From positions 3,094,530 through 3,137,245 of the forward strand of contig CP070678.1 of the NCBI GenBank assembly GCA_020352515.1: a DNA stretch of 42,716 bases, given 5' to 3'. The stretch is from Phycisphaerales bacterium. GTDB taxonomy: Bacteria; Planctomycetota; Phycisphaerae; Sedimentisphaerales; Anaerobacaceae. Positions 30,790-38,046 of the stretch are shown here, piece by piece. The translations under genes and the position numbers were made by a program. The notes under the pieces are model-generated. The model had not been told where the DNA came from. It searched no databases and saw nothing but the letters and a program-made list of their open reading frames with translations. How positions within the stretch are numbered: the stretch's first letter is position 1; every line of letters starts with the position of its first letter.

Positions 30790-31821
30790 CTATCTACGTC
30801 CGTGCATTATGAAGAAGGTTAGTGACATAAGCTGGAGGACCGCCGCGAAGCCGAGAGCGATCAGGACGGCGCTGTCCTGTCTTTCGGGTTTGGTCAGCAG
30901 CCACACCGTCACCAGCAGGCAGAACAGAACGAGGACCTGCACCAAACCGGCGAGAAACCTCATGGTGGAGAATTCCCCGAACATCTCGGTCCGGTGTATG
31001 CTTCTGAGCTGCTCGAGTATCGCGCCGAGCAACTCTTCGTGTCTGTCGGCCGAAGTCTGGAGGGCTGGCTGCTTCGTTTGAGGCTCGGCGTTCTCAGGCT
31101 TAGGCGGCTGGTCTAACGGCTCGGGCTTGGCGGGGACGGGCGGTTCGGCGGGCGGGCCGACGGGCCGCTCGAACGCGCCTGCCGGTTTGGCGGCTTCGCC
31201 TGTCGGCGTCATTTGCTTCTGAGATACAGGGCCGGCTTCGATCTGCCCGTCGCGGGATGAGCGGATATGTTTCTTTATTATGTTTACCGCCTCCTTTATG
31301 TTTACGCTCCTATAGTGGGGCACGGGCTCGCCCGGTCTCGGACGCCTGTGTTCGTGGGAGTGCTCTATAAGGATGGTTTTGCAGCCGGCGCGGAGCCCGG
31401 CCTCCACGTCGCGGGCGCCGTTTCCAATGGCCCAGGAAGCGGCCAAGTCGATATCCATTTCCTCGGCCGCGGCCAGCAGCATCCCGGGATTTGGCTTTCT
31501 TAGCTCGCTTTCCCTGCGGTATTTCGCCACGACCCCTTCGGGATGGTAGGGGCAGTAGTATATCTGGTCCAGAAACGCGCCCTTCTCGGCCAGAAGCTGC
31601 TTGAGGCGGTTGTGAATTTCCGCGAGGACCTGCTCGGTGACAATTCCCCTGGCGACGCCGGACTGGTTGGTGACGACTACGAGCTTGTATCCCATGTTTC
31701 GCAGCTCGATAAGCGCCTCGGCGGCGCCGTCCATCAGCTTGACCTGGTCCGGATTATTTATGTACCCGGGGTCTTCGATGAGGGTGTCGTCACGGTCAAG
31801 GAATATGGCTTTGTCCGACAT
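30790..31821 (-). CDS. gmhB: GmhB-type heptose bisphosphate phosphatase with C-terminal membrane anchor
   Basis: 343 residues from the ATG at 31821, with GGAGGAAAG upstream; extension to 32079 only overlaps gmhA out of frame. Residues ~1-178 are the HAD phosphatase removing the C7 phosphate of D-glycero-manno-heptose 1,7-bisphosphate: FLDRDDTLIEDPGY (Asp9, Asp11), VVVTNQSGVARG and the WAIGNGARDVEAGL motif. The zinc loop is half present: CPYHPEG keeps Cys and His, but the following Cys-x-Cys of the classical enzyme reads Ser-Glu-Leu before RKPNPGM. A ~100-residue Pro/Glu/Ala-rich linker leads to two membrane helices (~288-310 and ~318-338), an anchor not found in the E. coli enzyme. Five bases separate it from gmhA. 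Enzymatic role likely; anchor function unknown. Confidence 0.9.
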   Translation of the reverse strand: MSDKAIFLDRDDTLIEDPGYINNPDQVKLMDGAAEALIELRNMGYKLVVVTNQSGVARGIVTEQVLAEIHNRLKQLLAEKGAFLDQIYYCPYHPEGVVAKYRRESELRKPNPGMLLAAAEEMDIDLAASWAIGNGARDVEAGLRAGCKTILIEHSHEHRRPRPGEPVPHYRSVNIKEAVNIIKKHIRSSRDGQIEAGPVSQKQMTPTGEAAKPAGAFERPVGPPAEPPVPAKPEPLDQPPKPENAEPQTKQPALQTSADRHEELLGAILEQLRSIHRTEMFGEFSTMRFLAGLVQVLVLFCLLVTVWLLTKPERQDSAVLIALGFAAVLQLMSLTFFIMHGRR

Positions 31822-31826
31822 GTCGC

Positions 31827-32429
31827 TCAACTTTCCTCCACGGCCTTCTGGTCGCAGAGACTCTGCTCCACGAGGTCGCAGATTATGTGATAGGCAAGCT
31901 GATGGATTTCCTGGCTCCTGGCGGTGGATTCGGAATCGGCGCACAGGCAGATATCGGCAATGCGCTCGAGCGTGCTGCCGGTCTTGCCGGTAAAGGTCAG
32001 GACGAAAGCCCCTCTTTCTTTTGCCAGTCGTGCGGCGGCCACTACGTTCGGCGAGGCGCCGCTCGTGGAGAAGGCCCAAAGTATGTCCCCTTTTCTGACA
32101 AACGCCTCAACCTGGCGGGCGAAAACGTCCTCGTAAGAGTAGTCGTTGGCAATCGAGGTTATCACCGAGGTATCCGTTGAGAGGGCGACCGCGGGTATTG
32201 GCTTACGCTGCCGTCTGAATCTGCCCACCAGCTCTCCGGCTATGTGCTGGGCGTCGGCGGCGGAGCCTCCGTTGCCACAGAGATAGACGGCGCCGTTGCG
32301 CCGAATCGCAGCGGTTATGGCGTCGGCCACGGCGGCTATCGTCTCGGCGCCGCTCTCGGAAAGGGCGGCCACCATCGCATTGTGCGATTCCACGGCCTGT
32401 GCTATCTGTTTTCTCGTGTCTTGATCCAT
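31827..32429 (-). CDS. gmhA: Phosphoheptose isomerase
   Basis: 200 residues, the normal length. A SIS-domain isomerase converting sedoheptulose 7-phosphate to D-glycero-D-manno-heptose 7-phosphate. The phosphate-binding loop VYLCGNGGSAADAQHIAGEL, the GRF motif after it, the loop DILWAFSTSGASPNVVAAAR and the late acidic/His residues in ARSQEIHQLAYHIICDLVEQ (catalytic Glu and His region) are all present. The start overlaps the hldE stop by one base (TGATG). Together with HldE and GmhB in the same operon it supplies ADP-heptose; the epimerase HldD is not in the window. Cytoplasmic. Confidence 0.96.
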   Translation of the reverse strand: MDQDTRKQIAQAVESHNAMVAALSESGAETIAAVADAITAAIRRNGAVYLCGNGGSAADAQHIAGELVGRFRRQRKPIPAVALSTDTSVITSIANDYSYEDVFARQVEAFVRKGDILWAFSTSGASPNVVAAARLAKERGAFVLTFTGKTGSTLERIADICLCADSESTARSQEIHQLAYHIICDLVEQSLCDQKAVEES

Positions 32430-33913
32430 CAGGATTTTGTTCCAAGTGAGTTTATTCTCTTGATTGTCGCCGTAGAGCTTTTTCCCTCGACCAGCGGCGC
32501 CAGGACGACGCGACCGCCACAGGATTCGACGAACTCGCGGCCGACGACGCCTTTTTGTGCCCAGTCCTCTCCCTTGACCAGCACGTCCGGTCTTACGGTC
32601 TCTATCAGCTTCTGGGGGGTTGGGTCATCGAAGATGACGATATAGTCGACGCTTTCGAGCGCCCCGAGCACCTCGGCCCGATCCTGCTGGTTGTTTACCG
32701 GCCTGCCGGGTCCCTTGATGGTGCGGACCGAGTTGTCGCTGTTGAGGCCGACTACCACGATGTCACCCTGTGACTTGCAGAACTTGAGGTACTCGACGTG
32801 GCCCCTGTGGAGGACGTCGAAACAACCGTTGGTGAAGACGATTGTGCGGTTCTGAGTGCGGCGCCACGCCAGCTCGCTGAGCAGCAGCTCGACGGGCCTG
32901 AGTTTACCGTGCCTGCCTCTGTTGTGGCTGAGAATCTCGTTGACGACGTCCTGTACGCTTACGGAGGCGGTGCCGAATTTTTCCACCTCGATTCCTCCGG
33001 TTATGTTTGACAGTCTGACGGCCGTGCCATAATCGCACCCGGCGGCCAGCGCCGCAGCGAGCGTGGCCAGAACCATGTCACCGGCCCCGGTGACATCGTA
33101 AACGCTTCTGGCCCTGGTGGCAATCATTTGGCCCTCGTCTGCGGTCTTGAGGTATGCGCCCTCTTTGTCGAGGGTGATGACCACGGCGTCGAGGGCGCAC
33201 TGCTTCATGAGCTTGTCTGCGGCCTTTTCGGCCGTGTCGGGGTCCTTTATCTCGATACCCGCGGCTGCCGAAGCCTCCCTGCGGTTGGGCGTGATAAGCG
33301 TGGCGCCGGTGTACTTCGAATAGTCGGCAGTCAGGGACGGGTCTATCAGGACCTTCTTTTGCAGCCGTCCGGCCTGTTCAACCATATTTCTGCAGATGTC
33401 CCCGTCCAGCAGACCCTTGTCGTAATCCTGCAGACAGACCGCGTCAGATTCGGCGAGCCGCTGTTTGTAGGTGGCCAGAATTCTGTCGCACAACTGCTGA
33501 GGCAGGGGGCCGGCAAATTCCCGGTCGATTCTCATTAACTGCTGGCGGTGGCGGTGCTGGGCCAGTCCTATCAGTCTTTGCTTACTGACGGTGGGGCGGT
33601 CCGCGGCGCCGAGCAAGCCGTCGATATCAGCTCCGGCGTCGGCAAGTTTCTCTCTCAGTATCTTTCCGTTCTGGTCGTCGCCTGTGACGCCGATGCATAT
33701 CGGCGCCGCCCCGAGTGCGGCCAGGTCCACCGCGACCGAGCCGGCGCCGCCGCATCGGTATTCGGTTTCGGTGACCCTGAGCACCGGCACGGGGGCCTCC
33801 GGGCTTATTCTCAGCGCGTCGCCGTAGACGTAGACATCGAGCATGAAATCGCCCGCGACGATGATCTTGGGCGAGCCCAGAGCGGTAACAACACTAATGA
33901 GGTTCTCACACAT
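32429..33913 (-). CDS. hldE: Bifunctional heptose 7-phosphate kinase / heptose 1-phosphate adenylyltransferase
   Basis: 494 residues from the ATG at 33913, which has GAGGA seven bases upstream and overlaps the lpxK stop (TGATG); a GTG at 33916 is the alternative. The N-terminal ribokinase-like domain (~1-330) phosphorylates C1: IIVAGDFMLDVYVYG, the ALRISPEAPVPV motif, VLIDPS and the anion-hole sequence DVTGAGDMVLATLAAAL with the catalytic Asp. The C-terminal nucleotidylyltransferase domain (~350-494) adds AMP: IVFTNGCFDVLHRGHVEYL (HxGH), LNSDNSVRTIKG and the SSTATIKRI end. Both active sites look intact. Acts before and after GmhB in ADP-heptose synthesis. Cytoplasmic. Confidence 0.97.
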   Translation of the reverse strand: MCENLISVVTALGSPKIIVAGDFMLDVYVYGDALRISPEAPVPVLRVTETEYRCGGAGSVAVDLAALGAAPICIGVTGDDQNGKILREKLADAGADIDGLLGAADRPTVSKQRLIGLAQHRHRQQLMRIDREFAGPLPQQLCDRILATYKQRLAESDAVCLQDYDKGLLDGDICRNMVEQAGRLQKKVLIDPSLTADYSKYTGATLITPNRREASAAAGIEIKDPDTAEKAADKLMKQCALDAVVITLDKEGAYLKTADEGQMIATRARSVYDVTGAGDMVLATLAAALAAGCDYGTAVRLSNITGGIEVEKFGTASVSVQDVVNEILSHNRGRHGKLRPVELLLSELAWRRTQNRTIVFTNGCFDVLHRGHVEYLKFCKSQGDIVVVGLNSDNSVRTIKGPGRPVNNQQDRAEVLGALESVDYIVIFDDPTPQKLIETVRPDVLVKGEDWAQKGVVGREFVESCGGRVVLAPLVEGKSSTATIKRINSLGTKS

Positions 33914-35040
33914 CACAAATCCTCTGCGGTCGCAGCTTCAGGATTAGATTCCTGCTGATAGGCGGGCATTTTACCGGCCAGGGCCCGGTCAATCAAGCCT
34001 GTTAATTCATCTTGGCCGGCCGGGAACTTCATCTCAACCAGCAGATACGCCATTGGCAGGGCGGGCTTGCCTGTTTCAAGCCGGGCCACCCTGGTTTTGT
34101 CCTTCTGCGTCGTCAGTATCAAATCCGCCTTCGAATCCTCAGCCTCGCGGCAAATGTCGGCGATATCCTGCTGAGTGTAGTCGTGGTGGTCGTCGTAGAG
34201 CCGCCGGCCGACAATGTCGGCGCCGATAGCCCTGACGGTCCGTACAAAACCTTCAGGGTTGCCTATGGCGCAGAATGCGAATACCCGCCTGCCTTTGATC
34301 TGTTCGAGGCTTATCGTATCATCGCCTTCTACCGCCATTGCACAGACGGGCGCGTGTATCGATGGGACAATTGTCAAGTTCGGGTTGACCCGGCGCAGTT
34401 GGTCCTGGATTCGGGCCATCTCGGCCGCGTCGACCTGGTCGGACCTGGTGATAATGGCAGCATGGGCCCTTTTCAATGACTTGACGGGCTCCCTGAGCAG
34501 CCCGGCCGGGAGCATCCTGCCGTACCCGAAGGGACAGGTCGCGTCAATTGTCACGATGTCGAGGTCTCTGGCTAGGCGCCTGTGCTGGAAACCGTCGTCC
34601 ATTATCAGCACGCCGGCCCCGCACCCGACCACGTCCTCGGCCGCCCCGGCCACGCGGTCGGGGTTCACCATCACCCTGACGCCCCCGCAGCCCTCGGCCA
34701 GGACAGCCGGCTCATCGGATAGGGAGGCTTTGCCGGCCCTGTAGCCCCGCGTTAATATCGCGCAGACAATATTCCTGGCCCTCAGCCGGTTGGCCAGCCA
34801 TATAACGAGCGGCGTCTTGCCCGTGCCCCCGGCGGTGATATTGCCGACGCTGATAACCACGGCGTTGGCGCGGTGAGTCTTTAGCAGGTTCTTGTCGTAC
34901 AGGAAATTGCGTACGGCGACGGCGGCCCGGTAAAAAACCGATGCGAGAGTCAAGAGCAGGCGCAGGATCGCGGCAGCGGGGCCGCGACTGTCGCCGGAAA
35001 TCAGTCTTCTATACTCTGCCTGGTTCATTTTCACTGTCAT
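33913..35040 (-). CDS. lpxK: Tetraacyldisaccharide 4'-kinase
   Basis: 375 residues from the ATG at 35040, which has AGGA three to four bases upstream; a later ATG at 35028 is possible, and the TTG at 35067 is rejected. LpxK phosphorylates the 4' position of the lipid A disaccharide. An N-terminal membrane-association helix (LLLTLASVFYRAAVAVRNFL) precedes the Walker A motif ISVGNITAGGTGKTP. Downstream are ILTRGYRA, VLIMDDGFQHRRLARDLDIV (with the catalytic Asp/DxH region) and LLREPVKSLKRA. This is the first gene of the envelope operon; its stop overlaps the hldE start. It implies lipid A is made, so the organism is a true LPS-bearing member of its phylum. Inner membrane, cytoplasmic face. Confidence 0.95.
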   Translation of the reverse strand: MTVKMNQAEYRRLISGDSRGPAAAILRLLLTLASVFYRAAVAVRNFLYDKNLLKTHRANAVVISVGNITAGGTGKTPLVIWLANRLRARNIVCAILTRGYRAGKASLSDEPAVLAEGCGGVRVMVNPDRVAGAAEDVVGCGAGVLIMDDGFQHRRLARDLDIVTIDATCPFGYGRMLPAGLLREPVKSLKRAHAAIITRSDQVDAAEMARIQDQLRRVNPNLTIVPSIHAPVCAMAVEGDDTISLEQIKGRRVFAFCAIGNPEGFVRTVRAIGADIVGRRLYDDHHDYTQQDIADICREAEDSKADLILTTQKDKTRVARLETGKPALPMAYLLVEMKFPAGQDELTGLIDRALAGKMPAYQQESNPEAATAEDL

Positions 35041-35065
35041 AAATCCTGAAAATTCGCCGATAAAC

Positions 35066-35101
35066 AATAGTAAATGCTTGACGACGAATAGTAAACGTCA
35101 A
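35066..35101. promoter_or_regulatory. Divergent control region with direct and inverted repeats
   Basis: AATAGTAAA occurs at 35066-35074 and 35087-35095, exactly 21 bases apart (two helical turns). TTGACG (35078-35083) and CGTCAA (35096-35101) form an inverted repeat around 12 bases. This lies in the 125-base gap between lpxK and the GH13 gene, and may bind one regulator acting on both. Confidence 0.45.
35067..35095 (-). promoter_or_regulatory. Promoter candidate for the lpxK operon
   Basis: On the minus strand, -35 TTTACT (35095-35090), a 17-base spacer and -10 TACTAT (35072-35067), each four of six. Both boxes fall inside the two direct repeats. The leader to the ATG at 35040 would be about 20 bases. 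Confidence 0.4.
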
Positions 35102-35165
35102 AGTAAAATATGCTTGTGTGCTTGCTTTTCGAACGTACTTTGTTTGCCGGAACAGGTGGCCAGAA

Positions 35166-36665
35166 ATGATAACACAGGACGATGTGATTTACTTCATTCT
35201 TACCGACCGCTTTTGCGACGGGGACCATGCCAACAACTTGCAGGTTGATAAGGCGGACCCCAAGAAGTATCACGGCGGCGATTTCGCCGGGATAATACGG
35301 AAGATTCCGTACCTGAAGAACCTCGGGATCACGGCGTTATGGATAAGCCCGGTATATCTGAGCGTCGGCCGTTGCGGCGACGCCGACGGCTATCACGGCT
35401 ATTGGGCGCTCGATTTCAACAGGGTCGATCCACACCTCTATTCGGCGGATCCTGCGCTGGCCGACGGCAGCAAGGCATATCTGGAGAGGCTCTCGGCCGC
35501 GCTCCACGAGAACGGCATAAAGCTCATCCTCGACATGGTGGTAAACCACACCGGCTACCACAACCAGACTTACAGGGAGTACCCCGACAAAGATATCAAA
35601 GAGGACTGGTTCAACAACACAAATTCCGACGACCAGGTGAAGGGCTCGCTGCACGGGCTGCCTGACCTGAACCACAGCGACCCCGACGTTGTCGATTACT
35701 TCGTAAACAACATCATCGACTGGATCGAGCAGACCAAGATCGACGGCATCCGCATGGACACGGTCAAGAACGTGGAGGACGCCTTCTGGTACCAGTTCAA
35801 GGCGTACGTAAAGGGCAAGTTTCGCGACATAACGGTTATCGGGGAGGTGCTCCATACGGACATCGACGTTATTTCCAGGTACCAGATCGAGCACGATTTC
35901 GACATGGTCTTCGACTTTCCGCTCCGCGAGGGAATCAAGAAGGCGTTCATCTACGACGCGCCCATGACGACGCTGGCCCGGCCGCGGCTGGCGCTGAACG
36001 AGCCGCAAGGTGTCCTCGACAGGGACAAGAAATACACGAACGCCAACCGCTTAGTGACCCTGCTGGACAACCACGACCTCGACAAAAGATTCATGACCGA
36101 GACGCTGGACCGCTGGGGCCACTGGGACCGCATGCGGGCGACAAGAATACAGAAGCTGGCCCTGTCGTTTCTCTTTACCACGCGCGGCATACCTCAGCTT
36201 TACTACGGGACCGAGATAGGGATGGAGGGATACGCCGATCCCGATAACCGGCGTGACATGCCCTGGGAGATGTTCGGGCCCGACGACACTCCTCTGGACG
36301 GCTACGAGCAGCAGAGGCAAGTCTTCGACCACACGAAGAGGCTGGTGCGGATCAGGCAGGATAATGAGGCCATTCGGTGTGGGTACCTGTTCACCTTATA
36401 TTCGGATAATTTCGTCTATTCATACATGCGAGAGTTCAAGGGCAACACGATCATCGTGGTCATCAATAACGGCCTGGAGGAAATGCCGTCGCCGCTTGCC
36501 ATACCTGTCGAGCGAAACGCAAACATCCCGCTGCGCATAAAGGAGCACCTGCGCGACAGGACCTTGCAGGACCAGCTCAATCCCGAGGATACCGCCACGC
36601 TCGAACATGGCTGCCTTTACGCGAGGCTGCCCGGAAAACACGCCAATATCTACAAGGCCGTATAG
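35166..36665 (+). CDS. GH13 family alpha-glucan-active enzyme, cytoplasmic
   Basis: 499 residues from the ATG at 35166, with AGGTGG seven bases upstream; an in-frame start at 35118 adds no signal peptide. The chain starts directly with the (beta/alpha)8 barrel (MITQDDVIYFILTDRFCDGD), so it acts in the cytoplasm. GH13 conserved regions: DMVVNH (I), GIRMDTVKN with nucleophile Asp198 and Arg196 (II), VIGEVLH with acid/base Glu227 (III) and LLDNHD with Asp304 (IV); all catalytic residues are present. HGYWALDFNRVDPHLYS is the usual substrate loop after strand 3. The late TRGIPQLYYGTEIGMEG and the C-terminal beta domain (NTIIVVINNGLEE) are typical. Alpha-amylase, cyclomaltodextrinase or a related hydrolase; specificity cannot be told from sequence alone. 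Divergent from lpxK. Confidence 0.93.
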   Translation: MITQDDVIYFILTDRFCDGDHANNLQVDKADPKKYHGGDFAGIIRKIPYLKNLGITALWISPVYLSVGRCGDADGYHGYWALDFNRVDPHLYSADPALADGSKAYLERLSAALHENGIKLILDMVVNHTGYHNQTYREYPDKDIKEDWFNNTNSDDQVKGSLHGLPDLNHSDPDVVDYFVNNIIDWIEQTKIDGIRMDTVKNVEDAFWYQFKAYVKGKFRDITVIGEVLHTDIDVISRYQIEHDFDMVFDFPLREGIKKAFIYDAPMTTLARPRLALNEPQGVLDRDKKYTNANRLVTLLDNHDLDKRFMTETLDRWGHWDRMRATRIQKLALSFLFTTRGIPQLYYGTEIGMEGYADPDNRRDMPWEMFGPDDTPLDGYEQQRQVFDHTKRLVRIRQDNEAIRCGYLFTLYSDNFVYSYMREFKGNTIIVVINNGLEEMPSPLAIPVERNANIPLRIKEHLRDRTLQDQLNPEDTATLEHGCLYARLPGKHANIYKAV

Positions 36666-36740
36666 GGCGGATACCGTGGAATATGATGAGGGAGACCCCG
36701 GCTGCCGCACGGCACCGGCTCCGGCGTCCGCACACCCACA

Positions 36741-36774
36741 ATGGTTGACCATGCGTGTGTTAGCGTGATACGAT
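36741..36774 (+). promoter_or_regulatory. Extended -10 promoter with palindrome over the -35, for the C45 gene
   Basis: -35 TTGACC (36745-36750), an 18-base spacer and TACGAT (36769-36774) with TG one base before it (36766-36768). The palindrome ATGGT-TG-ACCAT (36741-36752) covers the -35 and could be an operator. The transcript start near 36781 rules out translation from 36741 and supports the ATG at 36825. Confidence 0.55.
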
Positions 36775-36824
36775 GCGCTGCCAATAGGAATGCAATTGAA
36801 CGCGAATACAGATCGGGCAGATCG

Positions 36825-37985
36825 ATGAGTAGAACAAAGGTATTGTTGTTGTGCATCATTTTCGCCGCTGCGCCGCCGTGCCGGGGGAAAGGCTTTCGCA
36901 CAAGCATCGGGGCGGACAAGACGGCGCTGGTAATTGTGAGCGGCGATTCGTACGAAATGGGCCGGGCTCTGGGCAGCCTGATGAGCGAAGAGGTGCAGAA
37001 GCTCATCTCCGCACTCCTCGGCTCTGCCGAAGGGGGCGGCGATTCGCGTTACAGCGAGGCGAATCTCGACGCGGCGTGGAAGGCCGTCTCGCCGCACATA
37101 AGCCCCAACTGGAAGCGGCAGCTTCGCGGCCTGGCCGACGGCAGCGGAATTCCGCTGAGCCGACTTATCCGGGCACACATGATCCCCGTGGTCGGCGATT
37201 ATTCGTGCAGCGGTGCCGCCATCTGGGGCGATGCGACCGTGGACGGCAAAATGTACGTCTTTCGGAATCTCGATTATTCGCTGAGCATGGGCATGCAGGA
37301 AGTGCCGGTTGTTGTTGTTTATTTGCCTGATGACGGGCTGGCGCACGTCAATCCGACCTTTGCCGGCTTCATCGGCGTCCAGACGGGTATGAATGCCCGA
37401 GGCCTGGCCCTGACCGAAATGGGCGATTCGCCGGGCCGCGATTATCCGTTCGAGCTTGACGGCGTGCCGTTCTTCACTATGTTCAGCGCCATTCTTTACA
37501 AGGCCCAGGGCCTCGACGCGGCCCTCGATACCATACGGCAGGCAAAGCGCATCAAGAAGTATCACTACGTGATAGGCTGCGGCGCCGAGAAAAGGGGGGT
37601 CAAGATCAGGGCCCACGCACCCAACCTTGAGATATGGACCGACAGCGATCCCGATGATGAATCGGCGCCGAACGTTTTCAGGCACATTGTCATCAACGCT
37701 GAAAGCCGTGCTCCTGTGGCCTTCAATCACATCCGGGCCAACTACGGCAAATACACGGCCGAGAAGGTAGTCGAGCTTACAAAGGCGATTCCCATAAAAG
37801 GGGGCAACCTCTTTGCAGTTGTGTACGATGCGACGGATTTGAAGATGTACTTCGCTTACGCCAGGGGTCGTGAGGAGGCGTACAAGAGGCCGTTTGAGCC
37901 GCTCGACCTGAGGGTCTGCTTCGACTACGCCTCAGCCCTCAAGAGCTTCACCGTCGAAAAGACCGCCCCGGCGAATCCGCGGTGA
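36825..37985 (+). CDS. Secreted C45-family Ntn acyltransferase/hydrolase
   Basis: 386 residues from the ATG at 36825. A short signal peptide (RTKVLLLCIIFAAAP) predicts export. The body follows the acyl-CoA:6-aminopenicillanate acyltransferase/phospholipase B-like family: VIVSGDSYEMGRALGSLM, RQLRGLADGSGIPLSRL, then VVGDYSCSGAAIWG where Cys128 is the expected N-terminal nucleophile released by self-cleavage, and FRNLDYS just after it (Arg147, Asp150). GLALTEMGDSPGRDYP and the AFNHIRANYGKYTAEKV segment close the fold. Ntn hydrolases of this type cleave amide bonds of lipids, bile salts or beta-lactams; the substrate here is unknown. Its own promoter lies upstream, so it is not obviously part of the GH13 transcript. 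Confidence 0.88.
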   Translation: MSRTKVLLLCIIFAAAPPCRGKGFRTSIGADKTALVIVSGDSYEMGRALGSLMSEEVQKLISALLGSAEGGGDSRYSEANLDAAWKAVSPHISPNWKRQLRGLADGSGIPLSRLIRAHMIPVVGDYSCSGAAIWGDATVDGKMYVFRNLDYSLSMGMQEVPVVVVYLPDDGLAHVNPTFAGFIGVQTGMNARGLALTEMGDSPGRDYPFELDGVPFFTMFSAILYKAQGLDAALDTIRQAKRIKKYHYVIGCGAEKRGVKIRAHAPNLEIWTDSDPDDESAPNVFRHIVINAESRAPVAFNHIRANYGKYTAEKVVELTKAIPIKGGNLFAVVYDATDLKMYFAYARGREEAYKRPFEPLDLRVCFDYASALKSFTVEKTAPANPR

Positions 37986-37991
37986 CTTCCC

Positions 37992-38012
37992 GTGAGCGTG
38001 CGCTTCGCTCAC
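37992..38012. terminator. Hairpin between convergent genes
   Basis: GTGAGCG (37992-37998) and CGCTCAC (38006-38012) pair perfectly around seven bases, between the stops at 37985 and 38047. There is no strong T-run, so terminator activity is uncertain. Confidence 0.4.
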
Positions 38013-38046
38013 TTGCTTGCGCTGGCAGGTTTGGCTCTTGATGCCG

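Noticed and set aside
31822..32079. Upstream extension of gmhB by 86 codons
   Set aside because: The extension overlaps gmhA in another frame and has no conserved residues; the ATG at 31821 has a good ribosome site and begins with the HAD motif.
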